A stretch of DNA of 64,000 nucleotides. Origin: an uncultured Algibacter sp. GTDB lineage: Bacteria > Bacteroidota > Bacteroidia > Flavobacteriales > Flavobacteriaceae. The notes beneath the pieces are model-generated. The model had not been told where the DNA came from. It made no database searches and saw nothing but the letters and a program-made list of their open reading frames with translations. Position numbers and translations under genes: made by a program. Shown one piece after another: positions 1 to 9,045 of the stretch. Every line of letters starts with the position of its first letter. Positions within the stretch are counted from its first letter, which is position 1. Location of the stretch: positions 62,001-126,000 of the forward strand of contig CALGNX010000014.1 in NCBI GenBank assembly GCA_937958265.1, read 5' to 3'.

Positions 1-64
1 TTAGTAAGTATGTATTTTTTGGAAAAAAGATACATGTAACGAGTAGTTTAATAAAATAAAAGTT

Positions 65-352
65 ATGGGAATTTTAAAGGTGCGTAAAAATAAAAAATTT
101 AGTTATACGCCACGGTTTTATGATGATAAAGGCGAAGGAAACCCCTATGAAATTAAACACAAGTTTGATGCGTTTAGAAAAACAGTAGGCCCAAATAAAG
201 GCATTAAAGGAAAGTTTAACGATGCGTTTAACGATTTAAAGGAAAAACCCGATAGTGCCGCTAATAAACGTATTCTAATTATTTTAGGGGTACTTGTTTT
301 AGTTTTTTTATTTTTTATTGATTTTGATTTATCTATTTTTTTACCAAAATAA
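65..352 (+). CDS. Small single-pass membrane protein upstream of mutL
   Basis: A 95-residue protein of unknown function. The first ~65 residues are basic and hydrophilic (a KVRKNKKF stretch near the start). They are followed by one strong hydrophobic segment at about residues 70-88 and a short tail, so a cytoplasmic N-terminus with a C-terminal anchor is likely. It ends 3 bases before the mutL ATG, so the two are probably co-transcribed. Similar short genes sit before mutL in other flavobacteria and are sometimes labelled riboflavin synthase beta subunit; nothing in this sequence supports that enzyme name. The gene's reality is well supported by position and composition; its role is not. Confidence 0.8.
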   Translation: MGILKVRKNKKFSYTPRFYDDKGEGNPYEIKHKFDAFRKTVGPNKGIKGKFNDAFNDLKEKPDSAANKRILIILGVLVLVFLFFIDFDLSIFLPK

Positions 353-355
353 CAC

Positions 356-2215
356 ATGGCAGATATAATACAACTTTTACCAGATCATGTAGCCAATCAA
401 ATTGCGGCTGGAGAGGTTGTGCAACGTCCAGCATCTGTAGTTAAGGAATTGCTTGAAAATGCTATTGATGCTGGTGCAAATACTATAAAACTTATTATTA
501 AGGACGCAGGAAAAACACTTGTTCAGGTTATTGATAATGGTAAGGGTATGAGTAATACCGATGCGCGTTTAAGTTTTGAGCGTCATGCTACATCAAAAAT
601 TAGAAGTGCTGAAGATTTGTTTCAACTAGACACTAAAGGTTTTAGGGGAGAAGCTTTAGCGAGTATAGCGGCTATCGCGCATGTAGAGCTAAAAACAAAA
701 CAAGAATCTGACGATGTTGGAAATTGCTTAATTATTGAAGGCAGTAAAGTAATCGCTCAAGATGTTATTGTTACACCTAAAGGAAGCTCTATATCTGTAA
801 AAAATCTTTTTTTTAATATTCCCGCAAGACGAAATTTTTTAAAATCAGACACTGTGGAATTGCGCCATGTTATTGATGAATTTCATCGCGTAGCATTGGC
901 ACATCCAAATATTAGTTTCGTGATGTATAATAACGGTAGCGAAAACTTTAACTTACCCGTTAGTAATTATAGGCAACGTATTGTAAATATTTTTGGTAAT
1001 AAAACCAACGAAAAGCTAGTACCTGTTGAAGAAGATACCGAGGTTCTTAAAATATCAGGGTTTGTAGGTAAACCTGAATTTGCTAAGAAAACTAGAGTAG
1101 AGCAGTACTTCTTTGTAAACAATCGTTTTATTAGAAGCCCGTACTTAAACCATGCCATTTCTTCAGCTTTTGAGGGGTTGCTAAAGAGCGGTACCCATGC
1201 CAGTTATTTTTTAAACTTAACGGTAAATCCACAAACTATTGATATTAATATACACCCTACAAAAACAGAAATTAAGTTTGATGATGAGCATACGCTTTAC
1301 GCATTATTACGCTCTGCAGTAAAACATAGTTTAGGGCAGTTTAATATTGCACCAGTACTTGATTTTGAGCGTGATCCTACTTTAGATACACCATATAGTT
1401 TTAAAGCAAGTAGTACAAAAATTCCTAAAATAGAAGTAAACAAGAGTTTTAATCCTTTTAAAGACGATGTTATTTCAAAAAACAAAGCTGTACCCTACAA
1501 AAAAGAGCCCGTTACAGCAGCATGGGAAAGTTTATATGTAGGTTTGGAATCCAAAGCAAATAGTGTTACTTCTAAAGAAGATTATACCGAAGTTCAATTT
1601 GAAACAGAGGAACGTACAGCATCAATTTTTGATGATGATAACCCATTGGAAAAAACACATACCACGTATCAACTTCATAACAAATATATTGTTAGTACGA
1701 TTAAATCCGGTATGATGATTATTGATCAGCATCGTGCACATCAACGTGTCTTATACGAAGATTTTCTTAAGAATTTAACTATTAAGGAAGCAGCTAGCCA
1801 ACAATTATTATTTCCGTTGCAACTTCATTTTTCACCACAGGATATTGTAATTATTAATCATTTAAAGGAAGGTTTGGAACATACAGGTTTTATATTTTCT
1901 AATATTAAAGGTGAGCTAGCTGAAATTACAGGGGTGCCTGTAGGTGTGCCTGAAAGTGAGGTTTCTATTATTTTAGAACAACTTATAAGTGATGTGGAAA
2001 ATGAAGTCCCAGATTCGCATTTTAGTGCTTCCGATTTGTTAGCAAAATCTATGGCTAAAAGTTTAGCTATTAAAACAGGACAGTCCTTACAAAAAGATGA
2101 ACAAGAACATTTGGTAAACAAACTATTTGCTTGTAAAGAGCCTAATGTTTCGCCAACAAACAGAACCACATTTGTAACAATGAGTGTTGATGAATTGGAT
2201 AAAAAGTTTATTTAG
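356..2215 (+). CDS. mutL: DNA mismatch repair protein MutL
   Basis: MutL couples mismatch recognition by MutS to strand removal. The GHKL ATPase half is clear: IAAGEVVQRPASVVKELLENAIDAG near residue 20 (seen here in part), DNGKGM near 62, RHATSKI and GFRGEALASI near 75-100. It is followed by a linker rich in Lys/Ser/Thr (about 345-430) and the C-terminal dimerisation domain. Length 619 is normal for Bacteroidota. The C-terminal endonuclease signature reads DQHRAHQRVLYE at 457-468 instead of DQHAxxExxxxE, and the later cysteine/HGRP motif is replaced by SPTNRTTF, so intrinsic nicking activity is doubtful. It follows the small membrane gene by 3 bases and precedes the rhomboid pair by 184 bases. 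Confidence 0.96.
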   Translation: MADIIQLLPDHVANQIAAGEVVQRPASVVKELLENAIDAGANTIKLIIKDAGKTLVQVIDNGKGMSNTDARLSFERHATSKIRSAEDLFQLDTKGFRGEALASIAAIAHVELKTKQESDDVGNCLIIEGSKVIAQDVIVTPKGSSISVKNLFFNIPARRNFLKSDTVELRHVIDEFHRVALAHPNISFVMYNNGSENFNLPVSNYRQRIVNIFGNKTNEKLVPVEEDTEVLKISGFVGKPEFAKKTRVEQYFFVNNRFIRSPYLNHAISSAFEGLLKSGTHASYFLNLTVNPQTIDINIHPTKTEIKFDDEHTLYALLRSAVKHSLGQFNIAPVLDFERDPTLDTPYSFKASSTKIPKIEVNKSFNPFKDDVISKNKAVPYKKEPVTAAWESLYVGLESKANSVTSKEDYTEVQFETEERTASIFDDDNPLEKTHTTYQLHNKYIVSTIKSGMMIIDQHRAHQRVLYEDFLKNLTIKEAASQQLLFPLQLHFSPQDIVIINHLKEGLEHTGFIFSNIKGELAEITGVPVGVPESEVSIILEQLISDVENEVPDSHFSASDLLAKSMAKSLAIKTGQSLQKDEQEHLVNKLFACKEPNVSPTNRTTFVTMSVDELDKKFI

Positions 2216-2399
2216 CCTAAAAATAAAATACCAAGTATATACAGCTTCTTAATATTAAATATATTAAAACGCAGACTATATAGTTATTACTCCTATAGTT
2301 TCAATTAAAAAATACCCCTTATGTAGAGGTTCAATTTTTTTACCCAATAATTTTAAAAATCGCTTAGTTATAACAGTTTAAGAACAGAATTAGAATATT

Positions 2400-3146
2400 A
2401 TGCAAATACCAGAAACCGTTAAGCATTTAATAATTATTAATGTGATTATGTTTATTGGCACGTTAGCCATTGGCAACGGCAATGCATTTTACGAATGGTT
2501 TGCTTTGTATTTCCCACAAAATAATGCTTTTCAGCCATGGCAAATTATTACTCATATGTTTATGCATGGTGGGGCTATGCATATTTTATTTAACATGTTT
2601 GCATTATGGATGTTTGGCTCACCTGTTGAGCAAGCTTTAGGCTCTAATCGGTTTGTTTTTCTTTACATATCTGCTGGTTTGGGTGCTGTATTGCTTCAAC
2701 TTGGATTCTATTATTTTCAATACCTTCCCAATTATAATAGCTTATTGGAATCTGGTTTAACTTCAAATAGTATAAAACAAATGTTAGCTACTAACGAGGT
2801 TATTTCTGGCGTATCACAATATCAAGTAACTCTGCTAAAGGATATTTTTCCTGCTTATAATGCAAGTATGGTTGGTGCATCGGGATGTATTATGGGTGTA
2901 ATGGCTGCCTTTGCCATGATGAACCCTAATGCTGAACTTATGATGATATTTTTACCCATACCAATTAAAGCAAAATATTTTATTCCTGGTATTATTATCC
3001 TAGATTTAATTTCGGGTATAACAGGGCAGTCGTTTTTTAGTCCAAGCAATACGGCTTACATGGCGCATGTGGGAGGTGCTGTGGCAGGTTTTTTGATAAT
3101 GTGGTATTGGAAGAAAAATCAATTTAATAATAATCGTTGGAATTAA
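2400..3146 (+). CDS. Rhomboid family intramembrane serine protease
   Basis: A polytopic membrane protein of 248 residues that probably cleaves transmembrane substrates within the inner membrane. The catalytic serine is in GASGCIMG (Ser161) and the catalytic histidine in AHVGGA (His223). The oxyanion-loop HGGAMHILFNMFALWMFG segment near residues 57-75 carries the HxxxN pattern. Six hydrophobic segments fit the minimal rhomboid core. A longer loop after the second helix (about 105-150) separates it from its neighbour. The stop codon overlaps the ATG of the next rhomboid gene (TAATG), which implies translational coupling. The substrate is unknown. Confidence 0.92.
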   Translation: MQIPETVKHLIIINVIMFIGTLAIGNGNAFYEWFALYFPQNNAFQPWQIITHMFMHGGAMHILFNMFALWMFGSPVEQALGSNRFVFLYISAGLGAVLLQLGFYYFQYLPNYNSLLESGLTSNSIKQMLATNEVISGVSQYQVTLLKDIFPAYNASMVGASGCIMGVMAAFAMMNPNAELMMIFLPIPIKAKYFIPGIIILDLISGITGQSFFSPSNTAYMAHVGGAVAGFLIMWYWKKNQFNNNRWN

Positions 3147-4015
3147 TGACATCACTAAACCAAGATATTAAGCAAAAACTATCCAATTTAAATGTGTTGG
3201 AAAAAATAATAGCTGTTAACGTAGTTGTATTTCTGTTAGCCTCTATTCTAAGATTTCAATTTTCCTGGTTTGAATTACCAGGAAGTTTATGGGATTTCGT
3301 ACTAAAACCTTGGGCAATAATTACCTATGCCTTTTTACATTATGATGTTCTACATATTTTATTTAATATGTTGTGGTTATATTTTTTAGGACGTATGTTT
3401 TTAAATCTTTTTAGTCCTAAAATGGCATTAAATATCTACTTTTTAGGTGCTATTTCGGGCGGTTTACTTTATATGCTTTGTTACACTTTGTTACCAAGTG
3501 TTTTTGGGGAAAACTCAAGTTTATTAGGTGCTTCTGGTGCAGTAAGGGCTTTGTTAATTTTTTTATGTGCTTATATGCCAAACCAAGACATTCGCTTTTT
3601 TACATTTAATTTAAAACTTTGGTATATAGGTTTTGCTATTGTTCTAATGGATATTTTTGGTGTACTAACAGGAATTAGTAACCCTGAAACAGGAAATGCG
3701 GGTGGAAATTTAGCACATTTAGGTGGTGCTTTATTAGGTTACTACTATGCGAAACAGTTACTTAAAGGCCAAGATATAGGTGCGGGTTTTGAAAAATTAA
3801 TGGATAATGTAATAAGCATGTTTAAATCGACCACCAAAGGTCCTTTAAAAACAGTACACAAAAATAAAACTAAAGTTGGCGGTTATACAAAATCTGACTT
3901 TAATGAATTTAATAATCAAAAAAAAATTGATATCATTCTAGATAAAATTAGTAAAAGTGGTTATGATAGTTTAACTGCAGAAGAAAAACAAGTTTTGTTT
4001 AAAGCTGGTAAGTAA
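3146..4015 (+). CDS. Second rhomboid family protease with cytosolic tail
   Basis: A 289-residue paralogue of the preceding gene. It has HILFNMLWLYFLG, the catalytic GASG (Ser130) and AHLGG (His191). After the last membrane helix it continues for about 85 hydrophilic residues (about 205-289), basic and rich in Lys/Asn, which the first rhomboid lacks. The start chosen is the ATG that overlaps the upstream stop (TAATG); an in-frame TTG nine bases earlier is less likely. The two genes probably form one transcript with the following nuclease-fold gene, which starts 6 bases downstream. Tandem rhomboids at this position are common in flavobacteria; the division of labour is unknown. Confidence 0.92.
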   Translation: MTSLNQDIKQKLSNLNVLEKIIAVNVVVFLLASILRFQFSWFELPGSLWDFVLKPWAIITYAFLHYDVLHILFNMLWLYFLGRMFLNLFSPKMALNIYFLGAISGGLLYMLCYTLLPSVFGENSSLLGASGAVRALLIFLCAYMPNQDIRFFTFNLKLWYIGFAIVLMDIFGVLTGISNPETGNAGGNLAHLGGALLGYYYAKQLLKGQDIGAGFEKLMDNVISMFKSTTKGPLKTVHKNKTKVGGYTKSDFNEFNNQKKIDIILDKISKSGYDSLTAEEKQVLFKAGK

Positions 4016-4021
4016 CCTTTT

Positions 4022-5047
4022 ATGAAAAAATTGAGCTTTATTAATAAACTAATTTATTTCATAAATGTTATAGTTGCATTACTCCTATTACTGTCTTTTA
4101 CGTTACCTTTTTTACCACCTAAAACATTCTCTTTTCTCTCGGTAATTAACCTCGGTGTTTCTTTGTTAATACTGCTTAATGGCCTATTTTTTTTGTATTG
4201 GTTAATTAAGTTGAAAAAGCAGTTTTTGCTATCGCTAGTTATACTTGGTATAGGGTATTTTTCTTTTGGATCCTTGTATAAGTTTTCCGAATCTAAAAAA
4301 GTAGAGTCTCCTGGAAACATAAAGGTAATGAATTATAATGTTAGGCTTTTTAACGTATACAATTGGATTGCTAAAATAGGTGTTGAAAATAAAATTGTAG
4401 ATTTTATAAAATCTGAAGCTCCAGATGTATTAAGTATCCAGGAGTATCACCCCCATAAAAACATTAATTTATCTTTTTTTAAATATAAATTTGAGAAGCT
4501 TTCTGGCAATAAAATAAAGTATGGTCAGGCTATTTTTTCTCAATTTCCTATAGTAAATTCTGGTTCTATTAAATTTCCTAATACCTCTAATAATGCTATA
4601 TATGCCGACATTGTAAAAGGAAAAGATACCATAAGAATTTATAATATTCATTTAGAGTCCATGCGTATTAACGCTAAAGTGGAGAGCCTTAAAAATGAAA
4701 ATTCCGAACGGGTTTTTAAGAAGATAAGCACTACCTTTAAAATGCAACAACTCCAAACCGAACTATTTTTAAAACATAAAGCGCAGTGTACGTATAAAAT
4801 GATTATTTGTGGAGATTTTAATAATACAGCCTTTTCGTATGTATACCGAAAAATTAAGGGTAATTTAAACGATACGTTTAGAGAAGCGGGTAGTGGTTTT
4901 GGTCGAACTCACGATTTTATTCTTTTTCCTGTACGTATAGATTTTATTTTTGCGGATGATGCTTTTAATGTTAATGGTTTTAAGTCTTTTAATAATCATT
5001 ATTCAGATCATTTCCCTATAATGACAACATTAAGTTTAGAAAAATAA
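4022..5047 (+). CDS. Membrane-anchored endonuclease/exonuclease/phosphatase family protein
   Basis: The N-terminal ~90 residues contain three hydrophobic segments, followed by an EEP-fold (DNase I-like) domain from about residue 98 to the end. Hallmarks are MNYNVRLF (Asn metal-site region), SIQEYHP (catalytic Glu), YNIHLES, ICGDFNNT (Asp and Asn), RIDFIFAD and the terminal SDHFPI (catalytic Asp-His). All canonical residues are present, so it is probably active as a phosphodiesterase or phosphatase. The domain probably lies outside the cytoplasmic membrane or at its face. The substrate (nucleic acid, phospholipid or inositol phosphate) cannot be deduced. It is the last gene of the mutL-rhomboid run and ends before a bidirectional terminator. 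Confidence 0.9.
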   Translation: MKKLSFINKLIYFINVIVALLLLLSFTLPFLPPKTFSFLSVINLGVSLLILLNGLFFLYWLIKLKKQFLLSLVILGIGYFSFGSLYKFSESKKVESPGNIKVMNYNVRLFNVYNWIAKIGVENKIVDFIKSEAPDVLSIQEYHPHKNINLSFFKYKFEKLSGNKIKYGQAIFSQFPIVNSGSIKFPNTSNNAIYADIVKGKDTIRIYNIHLESMRINAKVESLKNENSERVFKKISTTFKMQQLQTELFLKHKAQCTYKMIICGDFNNTAFSYVYRKIKGNLNDTFREAGSGFGRTHDFILFPVRIDFIFADDAFNVNGFKSFNNHYSDHFPIMTTLSLEK

Positions 5048-5147
5048 TGTAATTGCACCGTTTAACTTTTACAACGCTTTGGCATTAGTTTGTAGATTTA
5101 ATAGAGTGTTCAAGTTATGTTTTTGAATGAGATGATTTTCTTCAAAC

Positions 5148-5180
5148 AAAAAAAACCGTATAATAGTTATACGGTTTTTA
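5148..5180. terminator. Bidirectional terminator between convergent genes
   Basis: A perfect 8-bp stem, CCGTATAA / TTATACGG, with a three-base loop is flanked by an A-run on the left and a T-run on the right. It lies between the convergent nuclease-fold gene and the lipoprotein gene and can serve both strands. Confidence 0.85.
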
Positions 5181-5199
5181 AAGTTGATATTAAGAATTG

Positions 5200-6006
5200 T
5201 TATTCTATTGTAATTTCGCGGGTAACAGAATTAAATGCGCCAGGCAGTAAATTGCCATTACCATCGATTAACTCGAGTTTAATAGTAACTTTTCCTTTTG
5301 GTAGTCCTTTTAAAATTTGTGGAGCCCATTCTGTTATTAAAAAAACATTGTTATTAACAGTAGCTCTAACTTTATGGCCTTCTTCTGAGAGTGTTGTATT
5401 AAGAACAAAAAAGTCTAGTAGCAAGTTATCTGCATCTTTACCTTTGTAAGTTCCCTTTGGTCGGCTATAGATTAAGGTAGGTGCGTTCATATCCATTTTT
5501 AAAGCGTCTGTCGGGTTTTTACCAATTACAAACTTTTTTACGACTACAGAGTTCTCGTTTTTTACAGATTCATGATATGAACGGCTTAAGAACGCTACTA
5601 AATGGTGTGTGCCATCAGGAAGTGTTTTTTTAAAATTAGCATCATAATGTGCAGAGTAGGGTTCATTATTCAATATAAAATGAATATGTTGTCCTTTACC
5701 TGAATTCGCTAGTCGTTTAGTATTTACGCTATTGGTTTGCGCACTTAATTCGTAATTTTGTACATCAAAAGAAAAATCTACTTCGCCATTACTTTCCATC
5801 TCTAAATTTGTAGGTTGTAACATTGTAAGAGAGGCATTCTCATACTTTGGAGAGTCCACTAGCTTTTCAATGCGTATGGGATTAGTTGTAATGGTCTCTT
5901 GTACTTCTGCAGAACTAGTTGTTTCAGCTTGTTTTTTCGTAGCGTCTTTACAGCTACTAAATATTGTAATTAATAAAGCTAATAGACTAATGGTTTTGGT
6001 AGTCAT
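5200..6006 (-). CDS. Conserved flavobacterial lipoprotein of unknown function
   Basis: A 268-residue protein with a lipoprotein signal peptide (lipobox FSSC, Cys19), so it is exported and lipid-anchored. After a short linker rich in Lys/Thr/Glu the mature part looks all-beta, with motifs GKGQHIHFILNNEPY, LPDGTHHLVAFLSRSYHESVK and YSRPKGTYKGKDADNLLLDF. A His-rich patch near residues 100-140 could bind metal, but that is speculation. I recall close relatives in many flavobacteria, sometimes annotated loosely as phosphopeptide-binding; no such domain is visible here. It is a single gene and converges on the upstream operon. Confidence 0.8.
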   Translation of the reverse strand: MTTKTISLLALLITIFSSCKDATKKQAETTSSAEVQETITTNPIRIEKLVDSPKYENASLTMLQPTNLEMESNGEVDFSFDVQNYELSAQTNSVNTKRLANSGKGQHIHFILNNEPYSAHYDANFKKTLPDGTHHLVAFLSRSYHESVKNENSVVVKKFVIGKNPTDALKMDMNAPTLIYSRPKGTYKGKDADNLLLDFFVLNTTLSEEGHKVRATVNNNVFLITEWAPQILKGLPKGKVTIKLELIDGNGNLLPGAFNSVTREITIE

Positions 6007-6166
6007 TTTTGTAAAATTTAAGTTAATAGTTAATAGATTAATTAAAAGTGCGTAAATCTATACGTCGTATTTAGTGTGAAATTAATGAATTTAAATAATT
6101 TTAAACACATTTTATATAGAAATATAAGATTTTGCGTCTATACTATTTTTTAACTGTATATAATTG

Positions 6167-7366
6167 CTATAACGCTATGGGCCATTGATCCTTTTGAGGA
6201 AATAATTGTTTTTCCCATGCCTTTATTTCGAGTGCTGTAAGGGTACATGTTTCCAATTCGGCTATCATGTTTTCTTTGTTTAGGTGTTGTCCTATAAATA
6301 CTAATTCTATTTTTCGGTCGCCAAACGTGCTATCCCAGTTGGATTCAATTTCATTTTGGTTTTCGGTAAAAGAAGAATAGTTTACACGTTCTGCTAAAGG
6401 CATAGAAACCCACCATACACCAGCGCTATCTGCTTTACAAGAACCACCTGCAGAACTCCATAACAAAGCTTGGTTTGATCTTGAAGCTAACCAAAACAAG
6501 CCTTTACTTCTTATAATATTTTGAGGAAAGCGTTCATTTAGATAATTTAAAAAACGGTCGGGATGAAAAGGTGTTTTACTCCTAAAAACAAAGGAGCTTA
6601 TACCATACTCTTCGGTTTCAGGAATATGTTCACCTTCTAGCTCTTTTAGCCATCCTGCAGATGCTTCTGCTTTTTCATAGTCAAATAAACCAGTATTAAG
6701 TACTTGGTTTGGTGCTACTTTCGATGCTGTAGTTGTTATAATACGAGCTTCAGGGTTTAGCTTGTTTATTATGGCAGATAGTTCTTTAATTTGATTTTCA
6801 GTTACTAAATCTATTTTGTTAATAATAATAACGTTTGCAAATTCAATTTGATCGGTTAATAAATTTACAATAGTTCTGTTATCGCCATCGATATCCGTTA
6901 AATGCCTTGTGCTTAAATAATCCGGACTCGAAAAATCTTTTAAGAAATTAAAAGCATCAACAACAGTTACCATGGTGTCTATAAAACTAAACTTACTTAA
7001 ATCTATTTTGCCATCTTCACTTTCAAAAGTAAATGTTTGCGCAACGGGGATAGGCTCGCTAATTCCGGTACTTTCGATAAGGAGATAGTCGAATTTGTTT
7101 TGTAAGGCTAGTTTTTCTACCTCTACCATTAAGTCTTCACGAAGTGTGCAACAAATACAACCGTTGGACATTTCTACTAATTTTTCCTCTGTTCTAGAAA
7201 GCGTATTTTCATTTTTAATAAATTGCGCATCTATGTTAACTTCGCTCATGTCGTTAACAATTACAGCTACTTTTAAGCCTTCTTTATTGTGCAGAATATG
7301 GTTTAGTAAAGTTGTTTTTCCAGCACCTAGAAAGCCACTTAATACGGTTACAGGTAGTTTTTTCAT
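6167..7366 (-). CDS. COG0523-family metallochaperone GTPase (A)
   Basis: This is a G3E-type P-loop GTPase that delivers metal ions, typically zinc, to client enzymes. The N-terminal domain shows Walker [10 protein letters not shown] (11-19), the metal-binding CxCC motif GCICC (Cys70, 72, 73), [11 protein letters not shown] (Walker B/G3 region, 96-105) and an intact NKID (183-186). The C-terminal CobW_C domain spans about 255-375, with [10 protein letters not shown] and ELVFIGQHL. Length 399 matches the zinc-responsive ZigA/YciC-type subgroup rather than cobaltochelatase CobW. It lies 3 bases downstream of a second COG0523 gene and is the last gene of the metal cluster. Zinc specificity is inferred from family and from the Fur-type regulator at the far end of the cluster. 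Confidence 0.93.
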   Translation of the reverse strand: MKKLPVTVLSGFLGAGKTTLLNHILHNKEGLKVAVIVNDMSEVNIDAQFIKNENTLSRTEEKLVEMSNGCICCTLREDLMVEVEKLALQNKFDYLLIESTGISEPIPVAQTFTFESEDGKIDLSKFSFIDTMVTVVDAFNFLKDFSSPDYLSTRHLTDIDGDNRTIVNLLTDQIEFANVIIINKIDLVTENQIKELSAIINKLNPEARIITTTASKVAPNQVLNTGLFDYEKAEASAGWLKELEGEHIPETEEYGISSFVFRSKTPFHPDRFLNYLNERFPQNIIRSKGLFWLASRSNQALLWSSAGGSCKADSAGVWWVSMPLAERVNYSSFTENQNEIESNWDSTFGDRKIELVFIGQHLNKENMIAELETCTLTALEIKAWEKQLFPQKDQWPIAL

Positions 7367-7369
7367 TTG

Positions 7370-8281
7370 TTAAATTGTATTTGGTTGATTGAGACTCCAT
7401 TGTATAGCTTCTTCTAGAATATTATGTTGGCTACCGTTGCCAATAGTTAATAATTTAGGACCTGTTATAGGCTTGCCGTTAAAGGCTCTTATTAAGACTT
7501 TACCATCTGGGGTTCTTTCAAAATAAGTGTATGTACTCTGCTTAGCAATTTTAGTGCAACCCTTTACGCGTAGAATGCTTTTAGGAAGTTTTAAACAGAT
7601 TGCATTTATACACTCTAGGTTTGGTAAAATTGGTAAATCCACAGAGCAGGAAGACCAATGTGCGCTTTTGTGCTCTAATTTTTCGAATTTATTTTTTGAG
7701 GGGGTAAGTGTAGTCAGTAAGATGGTATCAAAATTATCTAGGGTTGTAATTTTAGCATATGGATTTATTTTTTTTATAGATTCGATTACTCTGCTTTGTC
7801 TGTTTTTTGATGCCTTACTAATATGCATTAAAACAATTAATGAAGAAACCTGAATTTGATTAGCTTCTAACACGTTATGAATGCCCCTTTTTTGCCAATT
7901 GTTAACATCAACAACAGATATTTGTATAGGCGGTAAAAAGTATTTTTTAAGGCCAACACCAAGAAACTCCATTAAGGCGCAAGCATCAGAAGTTCCATTG
8001 GCTTCAATTAGAGTAATGCCGTCTTCTCGCTCGGGTATTCTATTAACTATATTTCTTAGTTCCTCAATACCACTACAACAGATACAGCTACCAGTAAGCG
8101 CTTTAATACTATTTAATTCGATTTGTGTTGTAAATTGTTGGGCATCCATATAGGCATTTTCATAATCATTAAGCACTACACATGGTTTCCAGTTTTTATT
8201 GGTGTAATGTTTTACAATGTGTTTTAGTAGCGTTGTTTTTCCGGCGCCTAAAAAACCAACAATAGAAATAATAGCCTCCAT
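7370..8281 (-). CDS. Short, divergent COG0523-family GTPase (B)
   Basis: A 303-residue relative of the downstream gene. Walker [10 protein letters not shown] (9-17) and the CICC metal motif (Cys66, 68, 69) are intact, and LIEANGTSDA occupies the G3 position. The guanine-specificity motif NKxD is not recognisable: the aligned stretch reads VLMHISKAS (150-158). The C-terminal domain is shorter, with ILRVKG and YFERTPDGKVLIRAFNG. It may therefore bind nucleotide differently, or act as a partner to COG0523 A, which begins 3 bases later in the same operon. The metal is probably zinc by context, but this is inference. Confidence 0.85.
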   Translation of the reverse strand: MEAIISIVGFLGAGKTTLLKHIVKHYTNKNWKPCVVLNDYENAYMDAQQFTTQIELNSIKALTGSCICCSGIEELRNIVNRIPEREDGITLIEANGTSDACALMEFLGVGLKKYFLPPIQISVVDVNNWQKRGIHNVLEANQIQVSSLIVLMHISKASKNRQSRVIESIKKINPYAKITTLDNFDTILLTTLTPSKNKFEKLEHKSAHWSSCSVDLPILPNLECINAICLKLPKSILRVKGCTKIAKQSTYTYFERTPDGKVLIRAFNGKPITGPKLLTIGNGSQHNILEEAIQWSLNQPNTI

Positions 8282-8304
8282 TTTATGAATATTTTTGTTT
8301 CTAG

Positions 8305-8853
8305 TTAATTTTTTAAATCTTTTTGAGGTCTGAAAGGTTTTAATACCTTTTCATTACATTCTAAATAGGGACCACACATAAGGTCTATACAGTACGGTAT
8401 TGCAGGAAAAACAGCATCTAAACACGCTCTTATCGATTTTGGTTTCCCCGGTAAATTAATAATTAAACTAGAACCTCGAAGTCCGGCAGTTTGTCTAGAT
8501 AGAATTGCTGTTGGCACGTATTTTAAAGATTCTGTTCTCATAAGTTCGCCAAAACCGGGCATCATACGGTCGCAAACTGCCTCGGTAGCCTCGGGTGTGA
8601 CATCTCTTTTAGCTGGGCCTGTACCTCCTGTAGTAATTATTAGGCAGCATTTTTCATTATCTGCCATATCTATAATAGTTTTCTCAATAAGTGCCTTTTC
8701 ATCGGGAATAACATTGTATACTTTTTTCCAAGTTGAAACTAAATATTCATTTAATGTTTTAGCTATAGCTTTTCCACTTAAATCTTTATAAACACCAGTA
8801 AATGCTCTATCGCTTACTGTAATAATTCCTATTTTAGCTATAGACATATTCAT
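8305..8853 (-). CDS. mogA: Molybdopterin adenylyltransferase MogA
   Basis: MogA activates molybdopterin by adenylylation before molybdenum insertion. The 182-residue protein carries the MoCF signature throughout: IGIITVSDRA at the start, LIITTGGTGPAKRDVTPEAT in the middle (quoted in part), MPGFGELMR, ILSRQTAGLRG and INLPGKPKSI. It aligns well by eye with E. coli MogA. It lies 23 bases upstream of COG0523 B and 192 bases downstream of folE, all on the same strand. No other molybdenum cofactor gene is in the window, so its presence in a zinc-type cluster is unexpected. Transcription from the merC promoter is possible; no separate -7 element was seen in the 192-base gap. Confidence 0.9.
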   Translation of the reverse strand: MNMSIAKIGIITVSDRAFTGVYKDLSGKAIAKTLNEYLVSTWKKVYNVIPDEKALIEKTIIDMADNEKCCLIITTGGTGPAKRDVTPEATEAVCDRMMPGFGELMRTESLKYVPTAILSRQTAGLRGSSLIINLPGKPKSIRACLDAVFPAIPYCIDLMCGPYLECNEKVLKPFRPQKDLKN

Positions 8854-9045
8854 AAAATACTTTATTATCTATTAAATTTCCTTTAATTGCTACAACTAGA
8901 GGTTTAAAATTATGGCTTTATTATTTTTTAAGAAGTTGGCACATATAAGGGTAATAAGGTTATATATAACTATAGCCTAAATAAATATGCCACTATAATT
9001 CATTGGTTCATAGGATGCATTTTACAGTATCTAATGGCATGAAGG

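Noticed and set aside
3137-3145. TTG start nine bases before the second rhomboid ATG
   Set aside because: The ATG at 3146 overlaps the upstream stop in the common TAATG arrangement; the TTG adds only three residues with no support.
6167-8281. COG0523 pair as cobalamin biosynthesis CobW proteins
   Set aside because: No cobalamin synthesis gene is nearby, and the neighbours (Fur-family regulator, MerC, folE) fit a zinc-type role better.
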